A stretch of DNA of 64,000 bases from Anoplolepis gracilipes (GCF_047496725.1 NW_027328669.1:1700501-1764500); one strand, 5' to 3'. Positions 1 to 10,135 are shown, counted from the first letter of the stretch. Translations and numbers: made by a program. The notes: a model not told the origin generated them from the sequence alone.

Positions 1-900
1 TGAGGATTCTAAGCCATGCAGCGCTGAGGGGGGTGCGGGGACGGGGGTATCTGAGAGGCGCGAGGGGTCTGTTAGGGAAAGGGGGGGGAAGGGTCCTACA
101 CACGTTCGAAAGTAGATGTTTATCTTTGCAGTTGATTTTATAGCCGGGGTATTTTAGAAGTCATAAAACTGTTTTTTTTTCTAGTTTTATGATCATTTTA
201 TGACCATTAGAATATTATGAAAAAAGAGATTTTAAGCGCCGACGTTCGGCAGCTTTGTACCCTTGCGGAAAATCTCCCATAAAACTGGAGCAAAATATCT
301 TCCATAATTTTTAGGGAAAGAACTGCAACTGCAAGATGTTTATCTTTGTAGTTTATTTACAGCCGGGGGACATTTTAGAAACCATAAAAGTGTTTTTTTT
401 CTTTTTTTTTATGATCATTTCATGACCATTGGAATATTATGAAAAAAAGAGATTTTAAGCGCCGACGTTCGGCAGCTTTGTACCCTTGCGGAAAATCTCC
501 CATAAAACTGGAGCAAAATATCTTCCATAATTTTTAGGGAAAGAACTGCAACTGCAAGATGTTTATCTTTGTAGTTTATTTATAGCCGGGGAACATTTTA
601 GAAACCATAAAAGTGTTTTTTTTCTTTTTTTTTCTAATTTTTTATCATCATTTTATGACCATTAGAATATTATGGAAAAAGAGATTTTAAGCGCCGACGT
701 TCGGCAGCTTTGTATCCTTGCGGAAAATCTCCCATAAAACTGGAGCAAAATATCTTTCATAATTTTTAGGGAAAGAATGCAACGCATCAGCGCCATTATG
801 GAAAAAAAAAAGATTTTAATCGCCGGGGGACATTTTAGAAGCCATAAAAGTCGTGGGAAAATAATAGAAATTTTGGCCGACGCTGCGACGAACATGTCGG
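1..900. repeat. Left terminal inverted repeat of Polinton copy 1 with about 221-bp subterminal repeats
   Basis: Bases 1-115 are a G-rich terminal block matching the reverse complement of 15,870-15,978. Inside it a unit of about 221 bp recurs, with the landmark GATGTTTATCTTTG at 115, 335 and 558 (spacings 220 and 223). Each unit has a near-palindrome GCCGACGTTCGGC, an AAACTGGAGCAAAATATCTT stretch and runs of T. The innermost unit is divergent (780-900). The same units occur inverted at 15,400-15,990, 18,120-18,715 and 60,130-60,788. Confidence 0.9.
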
Positions 901-1095
901 AACGTTTTTATAGATGCAAAAGCGTTGACGTTTGGTAGGATGTGTTAAGACAGCATTAGGCGAAATATAAGAAGAATGAGAGCCCCGTCAAACCATAGTA
1001 CGATTTGAAAGGGCATAGAGGAAGCTGTGGAAAAAAAACAAATTTGAGTGGTTACTGTCAGGCATTAGAATTGTTAGTGACACAATAGTGAATAA

Positions 1096-1470
1096 ATGGA
1101 AAATATTAATTTCGAAGCGATAATAGACGAGTCGTCAGACGAAGAGCATGCGTTGTCGGACGATAGTAATTATATTAGTTATTGTAGTAATACCGATTTT
1201 GACGACAACGTAGTAGAAGATGAACAACTCCGTGCGCAAAATCAACGTAAGATTTGCGCCATACACTTTTATTATTCAACGGGTGGTGCTCTAGCTCTCT
1301 GTGCTTCGTGTATGGACACCTTTCGAGATGACATCGGATTAATATACGAAATACGGAGACATAAAGTTACATCGCCCGATGAGGTGGATATGCGATGGTG
1401 CAGTAGCTGTCAAATTTTATTACATATAATAATGTCGCGTAATATGTGTTATGTTTGCACACAAAAATAG
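1096..1470 (+). CDS. TIR-proximal acidic protein with three CxxC zinc-binding pairs
   Basis: Intact 124-residue frame, first gene inside the left TIR and reading inward. The N-terminal half is very acidic and serine-rich, with AIIDESSDEE at residues 8-17 resembling a SUMO-interaction motif. The C-terminal half has Cys pairs CASC, CSSC and CYVC plus an isolated Cys before FYY, suggesting a small zinc domain. An intact homologue exists in copy 2 (59,529-59,903), and a more distant paralogue lies at the opposite end of this element (14,881-15,309). No catalytic motif is visible. It could be an early regulatory or host-interaction protein; that is inference. An ATG at 1,482 begins the polymerase 12 bases downstream. 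Confidence 0.75.
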   Translation: MENINFEAIIDESSDEEHALSDDSNYISYCSNTDFDDNVVEDEQLRAQNQRKICAIHFYYSTGGALALCASCMDTFRDDIGLIYEIRRHKVTSPDEVDMRWCSSCQILLHIIMSRNMCYVCTQK

Positions 1471-1481
1471 AGAGAGAAAAA

Positions 1482-4400
1482 ATGGAAAACGTGCAGCAGA
1501 AAGAACGCGACTTGTTGGAGCGTTCCCACCAAGTCACCACATTGGGTGATTATTTTGGATGGCTGCAGCATTGCGAGGAGTTTATTGAAGAGCTTGAAGA
1601 ACGCAGCCGTGTCAAGCGTCCGCGACTCTCAATCGGAAATAGACAATCTTTGGTGACAAGAATTGCGCGACTCGAGGGTGCAAAAACTCGATTGCAGAGA
1701 CAGTTTATACCCAGTGGTGGTGATTATAGTAGTGAAAATAACTCGGAGAGACTCATATGGCGAGAGATTGATACGGCGTTTGAGAGCCGCATCTTGACTG
1801 GTGCGGTTATAAATTATAATCACATCGAACCTCGTCAATTTTTGGAAGATGCGAGTGACATTGTGCTCGAGCACGTGCGAGACGTTATGCAAAAACATAA
1901 CAGTGTGAAAGTGAATACAGTGTTTAACGGCGAGTTTGTGGCGGGCGATAAGCATGCCAATAAATCAATCAATACGAGAAACTGTGAACTCTTACATACA
2001 TCCGATTTACGTGAGTGGTATGAGCGGCGAGTCGTCGAGCCAATCCTTGCATCGCTCAAAGAATTTCAGGAACGCGATAGCGGATGGGCATTATCGCGTA
2101 TACTAAATTTGATTGTAAATATAAATAAATATAATCCTATGCACCCCGGATGTTACGTGCAATTATCGCGAAAGATAATAATGAAACGAGCAGTGGTTAA
2201 CGTGCAATCTAAAGACAATGCATGTTTTGCGTGAGCGGCTGCTCTGTATCCAGCTGAAAGATGTACACACCGACAATCATCGTACCCGCATTATACAACA
2301 GTACTAAATCTCCAAGATATTGAATTTCCAGTCACTCTTAATCAAATTAAAAAATTTGAAATTTATAATGACATTTCAATCAACGTGTACAGTTTTGAAA
2401 ACGAAAACATTGTCCCTATTCACCTTACGGAGCAAAAGAGAGACAAGCACATCAACTTGCTCTACGTGCAAGATGCGCAAGATATCGGACATTTTGCATG
2501 GATCAAGAATCTATCTAGACTTGTTAGTATGCAACTCAGCAAACACAAGACTAAAAAATATATCTGCGATCGGTATGTATATTTAATAAAACTGTCTAAA
2601 AATATTTAAAACAAGGATATAAAAATTTTAACTTTTATTTTACAGATGCATGCACTATTTTCACTCGGTCGAGAAATTGCAATCACATACAGTATACTGT
2701 GGAAAGATGAACGACTGCGCTATCCGATTACCGAGCGATAAGGATAAGTGGCTCGCATTCACCAACTACAACAGGAAGGAGCGACTACCTTTCGTCGTGT
2801 ACGCCGACCTGGAGTGCGTTTTGGTGAAAAAAGAAGAAGAAAATTTTTATCAACGTCACCAAGTATTTAGTATGGCTTATTATGTACATTGCTCGTACGA
2901 TAATTCATTATCCGCGTATCATTCTCGTCGCGAAGCCAATTGCGTTGCATGGTTCACCGACGAACTTAAAAATTTGGCGCAACATGTAGAAAATATTTTA
3001 ACAACCAATGTCCCCATGGTAAATTTAACGCAAAATGAATGGAAAGAATTTCGAAGTGCGACTCAGTGTCATATATGTGAGAAACCATTCGTAGAAGATG
3101 ATACGCGCGTACGCGATCATTGTCATTTGACCGGGCGGTACAGAGGTCCCGCGCATTCAAATTGCAATCTAAATTACAAAGAATCTTTTTGCATTCCAAT
3201 AGTATTTCACAATTTGCCTGGTTATGATTCTCACTTTATAATCGAGGAAATAGCCACAGCGTTCGAAGGGGGAATCGATTTACTTTCGATAACAAAAGAA
3301 AAATATATTTCATTTACAAAACATGTTAAAGGTACAAAAGACAAACCGGGAAATCACATTAAATTACGTTTCATAGATTCATATAAATTTCTCACAACAA
3401 GTCTCGACAAATTGGCGTCTTTTCTGAGCAAGGATAAACTCAAAATTTTACAATCGGAATATAAAAATTTATCCGCCGAAGATTTCAATTTATTAACAAG
3501 AAAAGGTGTCTTCCCGTACGAGTACATTGACTGCGTAGATAAATTGCAAGATGCGTGTTTACCATCACGAGAATCATTTTACAGTTCCTTGACAGGTAAC
3601 ACAGTATCTGAGAGCGATTACGCGCACGCTGAGATTGTGTGGAAGCGATTCTCCATTCGAACGCTAGGCGAATATAGCGATCTGTATTTAAAAATCGATG
3701 TTTTGTTATTAGCAGACATTTTTGAAAATTTCCGAGAGAGTTGTATCAAGAGTTATGGGCTCAACCCCGCGTATTACTATACTCTTCCCGGTTACACGTG
3801 GGACGCCATGTTAAAGTATACGAAAATTATATTTGAATTACTCACAGACATTGACATGGTTATGTTTATCGAACGAGGTATACGCGGTGGTCTGAGTCAA
3901 TGTTCCAACAGGTACGCGCGTGCTAATAACAAGTACATGCAGTCGTATGACTTATCAAAACCATCAACGTACTTGATGTATTTCGATGTTAATAATTTAT
4001 ACGAATGGGCAATGTGTCAACCATTGCCCTACGCCGATTTTCAGTGAGTCGATAATGTTTCCAATTTTGATGTATCATCGATCGCGCTCGATTCGTCTAC
4101 AGGCTACATCCTCGAAGTCGATCTCGAGTATCCGCAGCATCTTCACGATTCGCACACTGACCTACCGTTTTGTCCAACACACGACAAACCACTCGGCAAG
4201 CGCGAGGGCAAGCTTCTCGCAACCGTATACGATAAGAAGCGTTACGTGATATACTACCGCAACCTGCAGCAATGTTCACGTCACGGTCTTCGTGTTACAA
4301 AAATTCATCGTATATTACAATTCACTCAATCTCCGTGGCTCCGTACTTATATAGAACTCAACACAAAATTTAGAACACTGGCAAAAAATGATTTTGAAAA

Positions 4401-5199
4401 AAATTTGTACAAACTAATGAATAATGCAGTGTTTGGCAAAACGATGGAAAATGTGCGCAATCGCGTAGATGTTAAACTTTTAACAAAATGGGACGGAAGG
4501 TACGGCGCAGAGACATTGATTGCAAAACCAAATTTTCATAGCAGAAACATTTTTTCGGAAAATCTAATCGCTGTAGAATTACGTAAACTCGAGGTGAAAT
4601 TCTACAAACCAATTTACGTAGGTATGTGTATTCTCGATATATCCAAGACATGTTTGTACGAATTTCACCACAATTATATGGTACCAATGTATCGGGAGAG
4701 ATGCAAAGTCATGTACACTGATACGGATAGTCTTATATATCATATTGAGTGCGACGATGTGTACGAGAATATGAAACGCGACATCAGTAGATTTGATACG
4801 AGCGACTATGCGATAGACAATGCGTACGGTATACCGCTCGTGAATAAAAAGGTACCGGGTCTAATGAAGGATGAAAACAACGGTACCATAATGACTGAAT
4901 TTGTCGGGCTTAGAGCAAAAATGTATGCGTTGCGCGTAAATGGTAAGAAGGATACGAAAAAGGTAAAAGGCGTCAAGAGTAACGTTGTTGCGAGAACGAT
5001 AACGTTTGACGATTACACGCGGTGTTTGAACGAAGAGATTGAAATAACGCGTAGTCAATCGTGTATAAGATCAAAATTACACAAGGTATACACCATTCGC
5101 GAAACAAAAATTGCTCTAAGTCCGTACGACGACAAGCGGTATATCGTACCTACAACTATTGATACGTTACCGTGGGGACATTATAAGATATCTTTATAA
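1482..5199 (+). pseudogene. Protein-primed type-B DNA polymerase (Polinton pPolB), interrupted by two stops
   Basis: Replicative polymerase of the element. Exon 1 runs from ATG 1,482 to 2,572 and exon 2 from 2,646 to 5,199, joined through a 73-bp intron. Exonuclease motifs are visible: YADLEC (about 2,800), NLPGYDSHF (about 3,208) and YLKIDVLLLAD (about 3,685). Polymerase motifs follow: A, FDVNNLYEW (about 3,981); B, LYKLMNNAVFGKT (about 4,404); C, YTDTDSL (4,713-4,733). A Cys/His cluster at about 3,070-3,170 (CHIC...DHCHLTGRYRG...CNL) is an endonuclease VII-like zinc domain typical of Polinton polymerases. Reading is broken by TGA at 2,232-2,234 and at 4,045-4,047, both at positions that are TGG in copy 2; otherwise the frame is open. 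A 6-bp deletion follows the first stop. Confidence 0.9.
2573..2645 (+). other. Spliceosomal intron in the polymerase gene (73 bp)
   Basis: Donor GTATGT directly after the codons for ICDR and acceptor TTTTATTTTACAG. Joining the exons keeps the frame across a Cys-rich segment, whereas reading through meets a stop at 2,607. Copy 2 has a matching intron of equal length (58,349-58,421, minus strand). Confidence 0.8.
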
Positions 5200-5350
5200 A
5201 ATATAATGTGTGTGTGATTTTTTTCTTGTATGTATATTTCATATTTTATATATTGTAATGACTATTGGAAAGGATGTATTAATAAAGATTTTGTATATTT
5301 CAAATATTTCATATATTTTTTATATTGAATACATTGTATTTCTTATAAAA

Positions 5351-6333
5351 TTAAATTACATGATCCTTATGTACCCAAGAATTGTGCGAGCTATCAAATC
5401 CCAACCATTTCACGTAAACCTCGTCACCCCTCCTGCGCAGTACTTTCTCCACGAGATACACATCTGGATAATTCGCGCGATGCAACTCGTGCTCGTAAAA
5501 TGCTCCAGCGATAGATTTTTTGCGATAATCCTCGAGTAGATATGTTACGGGATTAGTATATTGCACTTTAACAATCTTAAACACCTCGGTTGTCCAATTT
5601 GGTGTGTAACCCTTTTCGAAAAGTTTTTTGTATTTGCTAACGCGTACCAGGTCACCTACTTTAAACTTTGCAGGAGCAGCAATTTTTATACTGTTGTATA
5701 CTGTATTTAAAAGTCTATCAGCGATCATGGGAGTAACATCGATAGGTCTCATATTGATAGTGCGATGTTTTCGCGCGTTATATTCTGCAACGAGGATAGC
5801 GCGTCGACCCACTTGTAAGTTCCGTTCAGCGTAAACATCTTCCACATGTCGTTTTTCAGCGTGCGATTGAATCGCTCGACGACAGACGCCTTCAATACCG
5901 AATATGTGGAATAGTGATTAATGTTATGTTTCCGTATAAGCCGTTGCACATCGGTATTGTAAAATTCCTTCCCGTTATCAGTTTGTATGTTTTTCGGGCA
6001 TCTCTTGCTATCTCGAATTATTTTGGCGATTGCATCAGCCGTCTCCCTTCCACCTTTACTCTTGAGTGGTGCAGCCCATGCATACTTGCTCAACACATCG
6101 ATGACGGTGAGTATGTAGTGGTAACCTTTGTTGAAACGAGAATACGGACGCATCTCGACGATGTCGGCTTGCCACAGATCATCGTATCCCCGCACTATGA
6201 CGTGTCTTCGGGGAAAATTTTTTCTCGCTGGCGCATGCAGTTCGTTCACCAACTGTCGTCTCTCCAAACTATGTTGATTCTTTGCTTTGTCAGTTTTTCT
6301 CGATGTCCGTTTGTTCGCATTTTTTTCACTCAT
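5351..6333 (-). pseudogene. Retrovirus-type integrase with C-terminal chromodomain, frameshifted
   Basis: Minus-strand gene, convergent with the polymerase. The catalytic core shows the DDE triad in WQADIVEM, QTDNGKEF and VVERFNRT contexts, as in retroviral and Polinton integrases. The C-terminus carries a chromodomain-like segment (VYLVEKVL...VYVKWLGF...NSWV), expected to guide integration to chromatin. Start is the ATG at 6,331-6,333. A deletion of about 4 bp near 5,794, relative to copy 2, shifts the frame after the catalytic Glu region, so two overlapping open segments (5,749-6,333 and 5,351-5,845) now cover the gene. The chromodomain half is intact here but frameshifted in copy 2. Confidence 0.9.
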
Positions 6334-6357
6334 TTTCGTTTATCGCCTTTAATAGCC

Positions 6358-6445
6358 GTTCTTGACCTGTTCTTGACCTGTTCTTGACCTGTTCTTGACC
6401 TGTTCTGACCTGTTCTTGACCTGTTCTGACCTGTTCTTGACCTGT
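6358..6445. repeat. 11-12-bp tandem repeat GACCTGTTCTT
   Basis: The unit GACCTGTTCTT, or shorter GACCTGTTCT, is repeated about eight times. Copy 2 has the inverse array at about 54,385-54,480. It lies at the 3' end of the heptad-repeat gene and encodes SRTGQN-type or EQVKN-type repeats depending on frame, so unit-length changes shift the frame between the copies. Confidence 0.85.
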
Positions 6446-6729
6446 CACCGCCGTCCTTCACCCATTCGAAAATCGTTCTTGACCCGTTCGCAGCCTTTTT
6501 CACAGTCGTTTTTGACTCGTTCGTAGCCGCTTCTGACCCGTTCGTAGCCTCGTTCACAGACGTCTTTTGACCGATCGTAGGAGTTTTTGAGTTGTTTGTA
6601 ACCTTGAGTGTAGCCGTTAAGAACGTGTTCGTAGCCTCGTTCGCAGCCCTGCTTGAGATGCTGATAGCCTCGTTCGAAGCTGTTGCAGCTGCTGCTAGGT
6701 CGTTCACTGCCACTGCCACTGCCACTCAT
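6445..6729 (-). CDS. Heptad-repeat, GY/LKN-rich low-complexity protein
   Basis: Minus-strand frame starting at ATG 6,729 with a Ser/Gly-rich head (SGSGSGSERPSSS), then degenerate 7-residue repeats of the type ERGYEHL, QGYKQLK, SGYERVK. Hydrophobic or aromatic residues recur every 3-4 positions, suggesting a helical or coiled-coil rod. In another frame the repeats continue through 6,330 and almost touch the integrase start, so the true C-terminus is uncertain. Copy 2 has a homologue at 54,165-54,507 with a longer serine run. I do not recognise a named family. Position between integrase and fibre-like gene suggests a virion accessory protein (inference). Confidence 0.55.
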   Translation of the reverse strand: MSGSGSGSERPSSSCNSFERGYQHLKQGCERGYEHVLNGYTQGYKQLKNSYDRSKDVCERGYERVRSGYERVKNDCEKGCERVKNDFRMGEGRR

Positions 6730-6843
6730 TGTAGTTTAGATAGCAGTTAGATAATTCTTCGTAGCTGTTCGATAATTGTTCGCAACCGTTCTATAATCCT
6801 TCGTAGCTGTTCGATAACCGTTTGATAGCCCCTCCTAACCCGT

Positions 6844-7206
6844 TTACTGATGCTCATTTAGGTTGATAGCTGTTTCTGAGTTAGCGTTAGCCGGGCGTTG
6901 AAGTTCGTTTAGCACAATCTGTATTGCTCGCACGTCCTTCTCAAGCGAAATCAGCTTCTCGTCTGATTCTTTCTGTTGATTCATTAATCTTTTAACGCAG
7001 GACTCCACGTACAGTTTGTTGACGGCATCGGTGTCAGCCTCTGGTTGCGCTACACGGCGAATCTTACGTGACCTTGCATCGAAGTCTGTAACGACGCGAC
7101 ACAAAGCGTTTTCGTGCACATAACTTTTTACCAATCTATCCCAAGAACCGTTTGTGCCGGTTGCATCATTTCTTGGATCGAATAATCCAAATTTGTTGAT
7201 AGGCAT
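6844..7206 (-). CDS. Small coiled-coil protein, fibre/spike-like candidate
   Basis: 120 residues from the ATG at 7,204-7,206 (an upstream ATG at 7,233 is possible). It begins MPINKFGLFDPRN, has a central PEADTDAVNKLYVES segment resembling the DAVNKxYV motif seen before the shafts of many phage and virus fibres, and ends in a predicted coiled coil (KRLMNQQKESDEKLISLEKD...). Intact here; the copy 2 homologue (53,690-54,052) has a TAA in the middle. The fibre role is inferred from motif and position only. Confidence 0.6.
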   Translation of the reverse strand: MPINKFGLFDPRNDATGTNGSWDRLVKSYVHENALCRVVTDFDARSRKIRRVAQPEADTDAVNKLYVESCVKRLMNQQKESDEKLISLEKDVRAIQIVLNELQRPANANSETAINLNEHQ

Positions 7207-7272
7207 TTTTTCTGATGCTTCGTAAAGTGTCACGCAACGCTGATCGACTGATTAGTTTTGTCGAGACACCAT

Positions 7273-8376
7273 TTAATTTATAATAATTCCTGCTTCACGA
7301 AGTTCCTCGATGATCGACTGGATCTCGTTGTCGTGAGCGTTGTGACCAGCTTGGCGCGAAGCGTTGAGCAATCATAGCCGATCCACTAGTTCGTTGGGAT
7401 CGTCCCAGTGCACGTAATCAATCATATTGTTGGTTAGCGTCATAGCGCGAGGCATAGATATCTCCCCTCCAAATTTTGTATTTTTCGATTCGAGCGACAT
7501 CAACGGTGCAATTATATGTTTGTACTTGTACCCCCTGTTACACTTCAAATGGCCCTGCGCATCATAATCGCGTCTATGCGCGTTCGTCACCAATAATATG
7601 CTCTTGTATTTTTCCAAATCGTCCCCCCTCGTGTAAAGTTCGTCATCGGGAATTCTCTTGAAGATCAGCTCGTACAATCCTGGCGTTCCAATGTACCGCA
7701 CGTCGTCTATGATAATAGAGTCATCTTTGTTGATGTTTAATTGTTTGTTGCCGAGTCGCAGTTCATTCTTTCTGTCAAAATAGACTCCATACACATGATC
7801 CATCTCGTGATTTTTGTCGCCACTAAACAAAGCGCCTATGTACTTTTGCCCAAGTGGCCCAAAGTACTCCCGCAACGTTTCTTGAACTTCCGGCGTTTGT
7901 AACTTGTTTCGAACAAACGATGATTCGAGCATGTTGCCCGAGGTTTCGAAAACATCTTCGTTTACGCTTGTTGGTGCGGTTAACAACGTAGAGGCTATCG
8001 ACGGTTCATACAGTAAAACGTCCGATCGTTTCCTTTTTTTCGGTGTCGCATCTTCCTCTTCCTCTTTCTCTACCTCCTCATCTTTAGCCTCTTCCTTCTC
8101 ATCCTCCTTGTATCGCTTGATTTTAATCTTTGCGCTACTCTCCGACTTATTTTTCACCGCGAACGAGTTGTCGACAATCTTTTGCAGCGGCTCGATAATA
8201 GGTTTAAAATGGGTCTTGACCGCGATATCGTCATCGATGTTACCGGTCTTCAAAGCGCGATGTTTCTTGCGGATCGATTCGCTCGTTTTCGCAATCTCCT
8301 TCGCCATCTTTTCACGCTCGCGAATATTATCGCTCCCAGCCATATCGATAGAGAGTGTTGAACGCTCGCGTTTCAC
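7273..8376 (-). pseudogene. DUF8207-like Polinton protein with basic/acidic N-terminus, late nonsense codon
   Basis: The frame opens at 8,376 and runs 334 residues to a TGA at 7,372. Copy 2 has CGA at that position and continues about 35 residues, so this copy has lost its C-terminus (ancestral stop near 7,273). The N-terminal third is a charged helical region followed by an acidic stretch (KEEEEEDATPKKRKR) containing a nuclear-localisation-like cluster. The C-terminal two thirds contain GPLGQKYIGALF, VYGVYFD and YIGTPGLYELIF, which I associate with the DUF8207 family found in insect Polintons. Function unknown; perhaps a virion core or scaffold protein. Confidence 0.65.
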
Positions 8377-8402
8377 CCCTTACGACAGAATGTAGGCAAC
8401 GA

Positions 8403-9110
8403 CTAATCATTTTGTGGTATCGCAAACACGTTAAATCCGTTTCTGTATCGCCCGTTTGTAAGCAAGCTATCCTTGTCTATCACGAGAAATCCATACTTTT
8501 GCTGCCAACAAGTACGACATAACTCACTGAAATCCTCGTATGACATGTCGGTATTCACGTGATCGTTGTACACGTGTTTCAAGTTGGTGCCATCCTGTTT
8601 AAACAAGATTAGCAGGTTCGCATTGTCGCGTAAAAGATGTTTCGGTATTCTCGCGTATGTCTGGCAGAAATAGAAGCAGTCGACGTTCGAGTGGCGTTCC
8701 ATTGAGAAATATTCTCTTATCGTATTTTGTTTGTCGCACGCCACGTCATCGAAAACGAAAATCGAGTTTGGACGTGCTTCGCTCGGTGGAATGACGTCAC
8801 TGTTATTGGAGAATGTAAAATAGCCGATTTCATCGATCGACGTTAACAAATTCTCCAAATATTGATATTTTGGCTGTTGCAGTGACTTTGAATACACGTA
8901 CACATTTTCAAAGCGGACGCCGTGCGGGCTTTCTATCAAACTAATCAACACGTTAGTTTTACCGCAATTCGAGGGGCCGCAAACGATTGCGCGTATAGTA
9001 TTCGGCAGCATCGTACCGTGTCTACGCATCTCCGCATTGTCACCCATCGAGCGTAATCTGACGTCGTAATTTGTCACGCGTATCGCGAAAGGTTGTCGCA
9101 CGAATTTCAT
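8403..9110 (-). CDS. FtsK/A32-type genome-packaging ATPase
   Basis: Intact 235-residue P-loop ATPase. Walker A is GPSNCGKT at residues 45-52 and Walker B is SIFVFDD at about 116-122. This size and motif spelling are typical of the Polinton/adintovirus packaging ATPase, which drives DNA into the capsid. It is divergent from the gene at 9,188, with the promoter between them. Copy 2 has an intact homologue at 51,770-52,468 (232 residues). Confidence 0.92.
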   Translation of the reverse strand: MKFVRQPFAIRVTNYDVRLRSMGDNAEMRRHGTMLPNTIRAIVCGPSNCGKTNVLISLIESPHGVRFENVYVYSKSLQQPKYQYLENLLTSIDEIGYFTFSNNSDVIPPSEARPNSIFVFDDVACDKQNTIREYFSMERHSNVDCFYFCQTYARIPKHLLRDNANLLILFKQDGTNLKHVYNDHVNTDMSYEDFSELCRTCWQQKYGFLVIDKDSLLTNGRYRNGFNVFAIPQND

Positions 9111-9143
9111 TTTCCCACTTCCGATTCGGATCGCACGCCTGTC

Positions 9144-9178
9144 TATTTATAGCTGCGCGGAACTACAAAGTGTTCAGT
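9144..9178 (+). promoter_or_regulatory. TATA box plus TCAGT initiator for the structural gene block
   Basis: TATTTATAG at 9,144-9,152 is followed 30 bases later by TCAGT at 9,174-9,178, the arthropod initiator consensus, 10 bases before the ATG at 9,188. Copy 2 keeps the arrangement with a few extra A/T bases. Confidence 0.6.
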
Positions 9179-9187
9179 AACGAAAAA

Positions 9188-9400
9188 ATGTTTGTCCTGC
9201 TATCAAGTCCTTACGATATTCTCGATTTGAGAGCCGAACAGCTACAGTTTGTATCTAAAGCAGTTTTATTGCGAATGTGTGGCAATCACGTCCACTACGT
9301 GTGGGACAAACTTCCGGAATACATAAAGGCGGATTCGGAGGTTCAGACCTATCGTCGCTGTTTCGAACATTACAATCAACCGTGGCAACAAACGCATTGA
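9188..9400 (+). CDS. Small conserved Polinton protein of unknown function, C-terminus lost
   Basis: Starts MFVLLSSPYDILDL at 9,188, right after the promoter. About 70 residues remain. A 2-bp deletion near 9,395, relative to copy 2, ends the frame; copy 2 (51,419-51,682) continues with about 17 more residues ending DCRECQRK. Not recognised. The conserved region includes CGNHVHYVWDKLPEYI. A structural or assembly role is possible from position before PLA2 and protease. Confidence 0.55.
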   Translation: MFVLLSSPYDILDLRAEQLQFVSKAVLLRMCGNHVHYVWDKLPEYIKADSEVQTYRRCFEHYNQPWQQTH

Positions 9401-9433
9401 CGGTCCAGCGCCAATGATAAAAGATTGTCGTGA

Positions 9434-10135
9434 ATGTCAACGCAAATAAGCAGAGGTCTATTAAATCGTGCAATAAACGCGCTTTCTATCGAATTACATA
9501 TTCCTGGATACCAGTTTTGCGGTCCGGGCACGCGGCTAGAAGAACGATTGGCTAGAGGTGATCGAGGTATCAACCCATTGGACGCAGCGTGTCGTGAACA
9601 CGATATAGCGTACTTTCGGAGTAACGATCTTGCCGAAAGACACGCGGCGGATAGGATACTCGCCAAAAAGGCGCAAACTCGCATCACTGCGAAAGATTCG
9701 TCTCTCGGTGAGAGAGCCGCAGCCACAGCTGTCTGGATAGCGATGAAAACCAAAACGAAGTTCGGTATGGGTCTAAAGACGAAAACGAAGAAAAAGATGG
9801 TGAAAAAACGAATACTTCCGGTAGCGAAACGCGGGGGTGTATTACCGATTCTACCATTGTTGGGCGCTCTCGGATCTCTGATTGGTGGAGCGGCTGGTGT
9901 AGCAAAGATGGTGAACGATGGAAAAGCTACACAACGTCAGTTTCAAGAGATGCTACGTCACAATCGTGCCATGGAAGGTCGCGGATTGTATCTCGCACCA
10001 TACAAATACGGACGAGGAGTCTCAATGAAAAAGAAGAAAAAAAAAAGTCAAAGAGACGCTAAAAATGCCAGAGGGCGTAACTACCAATGTACAATTGCTG
10101 CAACTAGCAAAACGTATGCATATTCCATATTTTAG
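9434..10135 (+). CDS. Parvovirus-type phospholipase A2 with basic and glycine-rich membrane-active-like tail
   Basis: The N-terminal domain has the secreted/parvoviral PLA2 signature: calcium loop CGPGT at residues 29-33, D50, then C-x2-H-D-x-A-Y with H56/D57 as catalytic dyad. In parvoviruses this enzyme acts during endosomal escape; a virion role here is inferred. Next come a Lys-rich segment (KTKTKFGMGLKTKTKKK), a Gly/Leu hydrophobic stretch (about residues 135-155, LPLLGALGSLIGGAAGV) and a GRGLYLAPYKYGRG motif. Adintovirus reports describe a comparable PLA2 plus membrane-active protein. The ancestral stop was near 10,064; a length change in the A-run at 10,028-10,047 makes this copy read through into the protease start. 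Confidence 0.82.
   Translation: MSTQISRGLLNRAINALSIELHIPGYQFCGPGTRLEERLARGDRGINPLDAACREHDIAYFRSNDLAERHAADRILAKKAQTRITAKDSSLGERAAATAVWIAMKTKTKFGMGLKTKTKKKMVKKRILPVAKRGGVLPILPLLGALGSLIGGAAGVAKMVNDGKATQRQFQEMLRHNRAMEGRGLYLAPYKYGRGVSMKKKKKKSQRDAKNARGRNYQCTIAATSKTYAYSIF

Noticed and set aside
662..895. 77-residue minus-strand frame in the left TIR
   Set aside because: Lies wholly in the subterminal repeats and is not preserved in the other TIRs.
1446..1481. Polymerase start at 1,446
   Set aside because: That part overlaps the zinc-protein reading and contains no conserved residues; the ATG at 1,482 matches the copy 2 start at 59,519.
1629..2059. Minus-strand frames opposite polymerase exon 1
   Set aside because: Shadows of the polymerase gene on the other strand, although they recur in copy 2 because the sequence does.
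9376..9905. Minus-strand frames opposite the PLA2 gene
   Set aside because: The sense frame has clear PLA2 motifs; the antisense frames have none.
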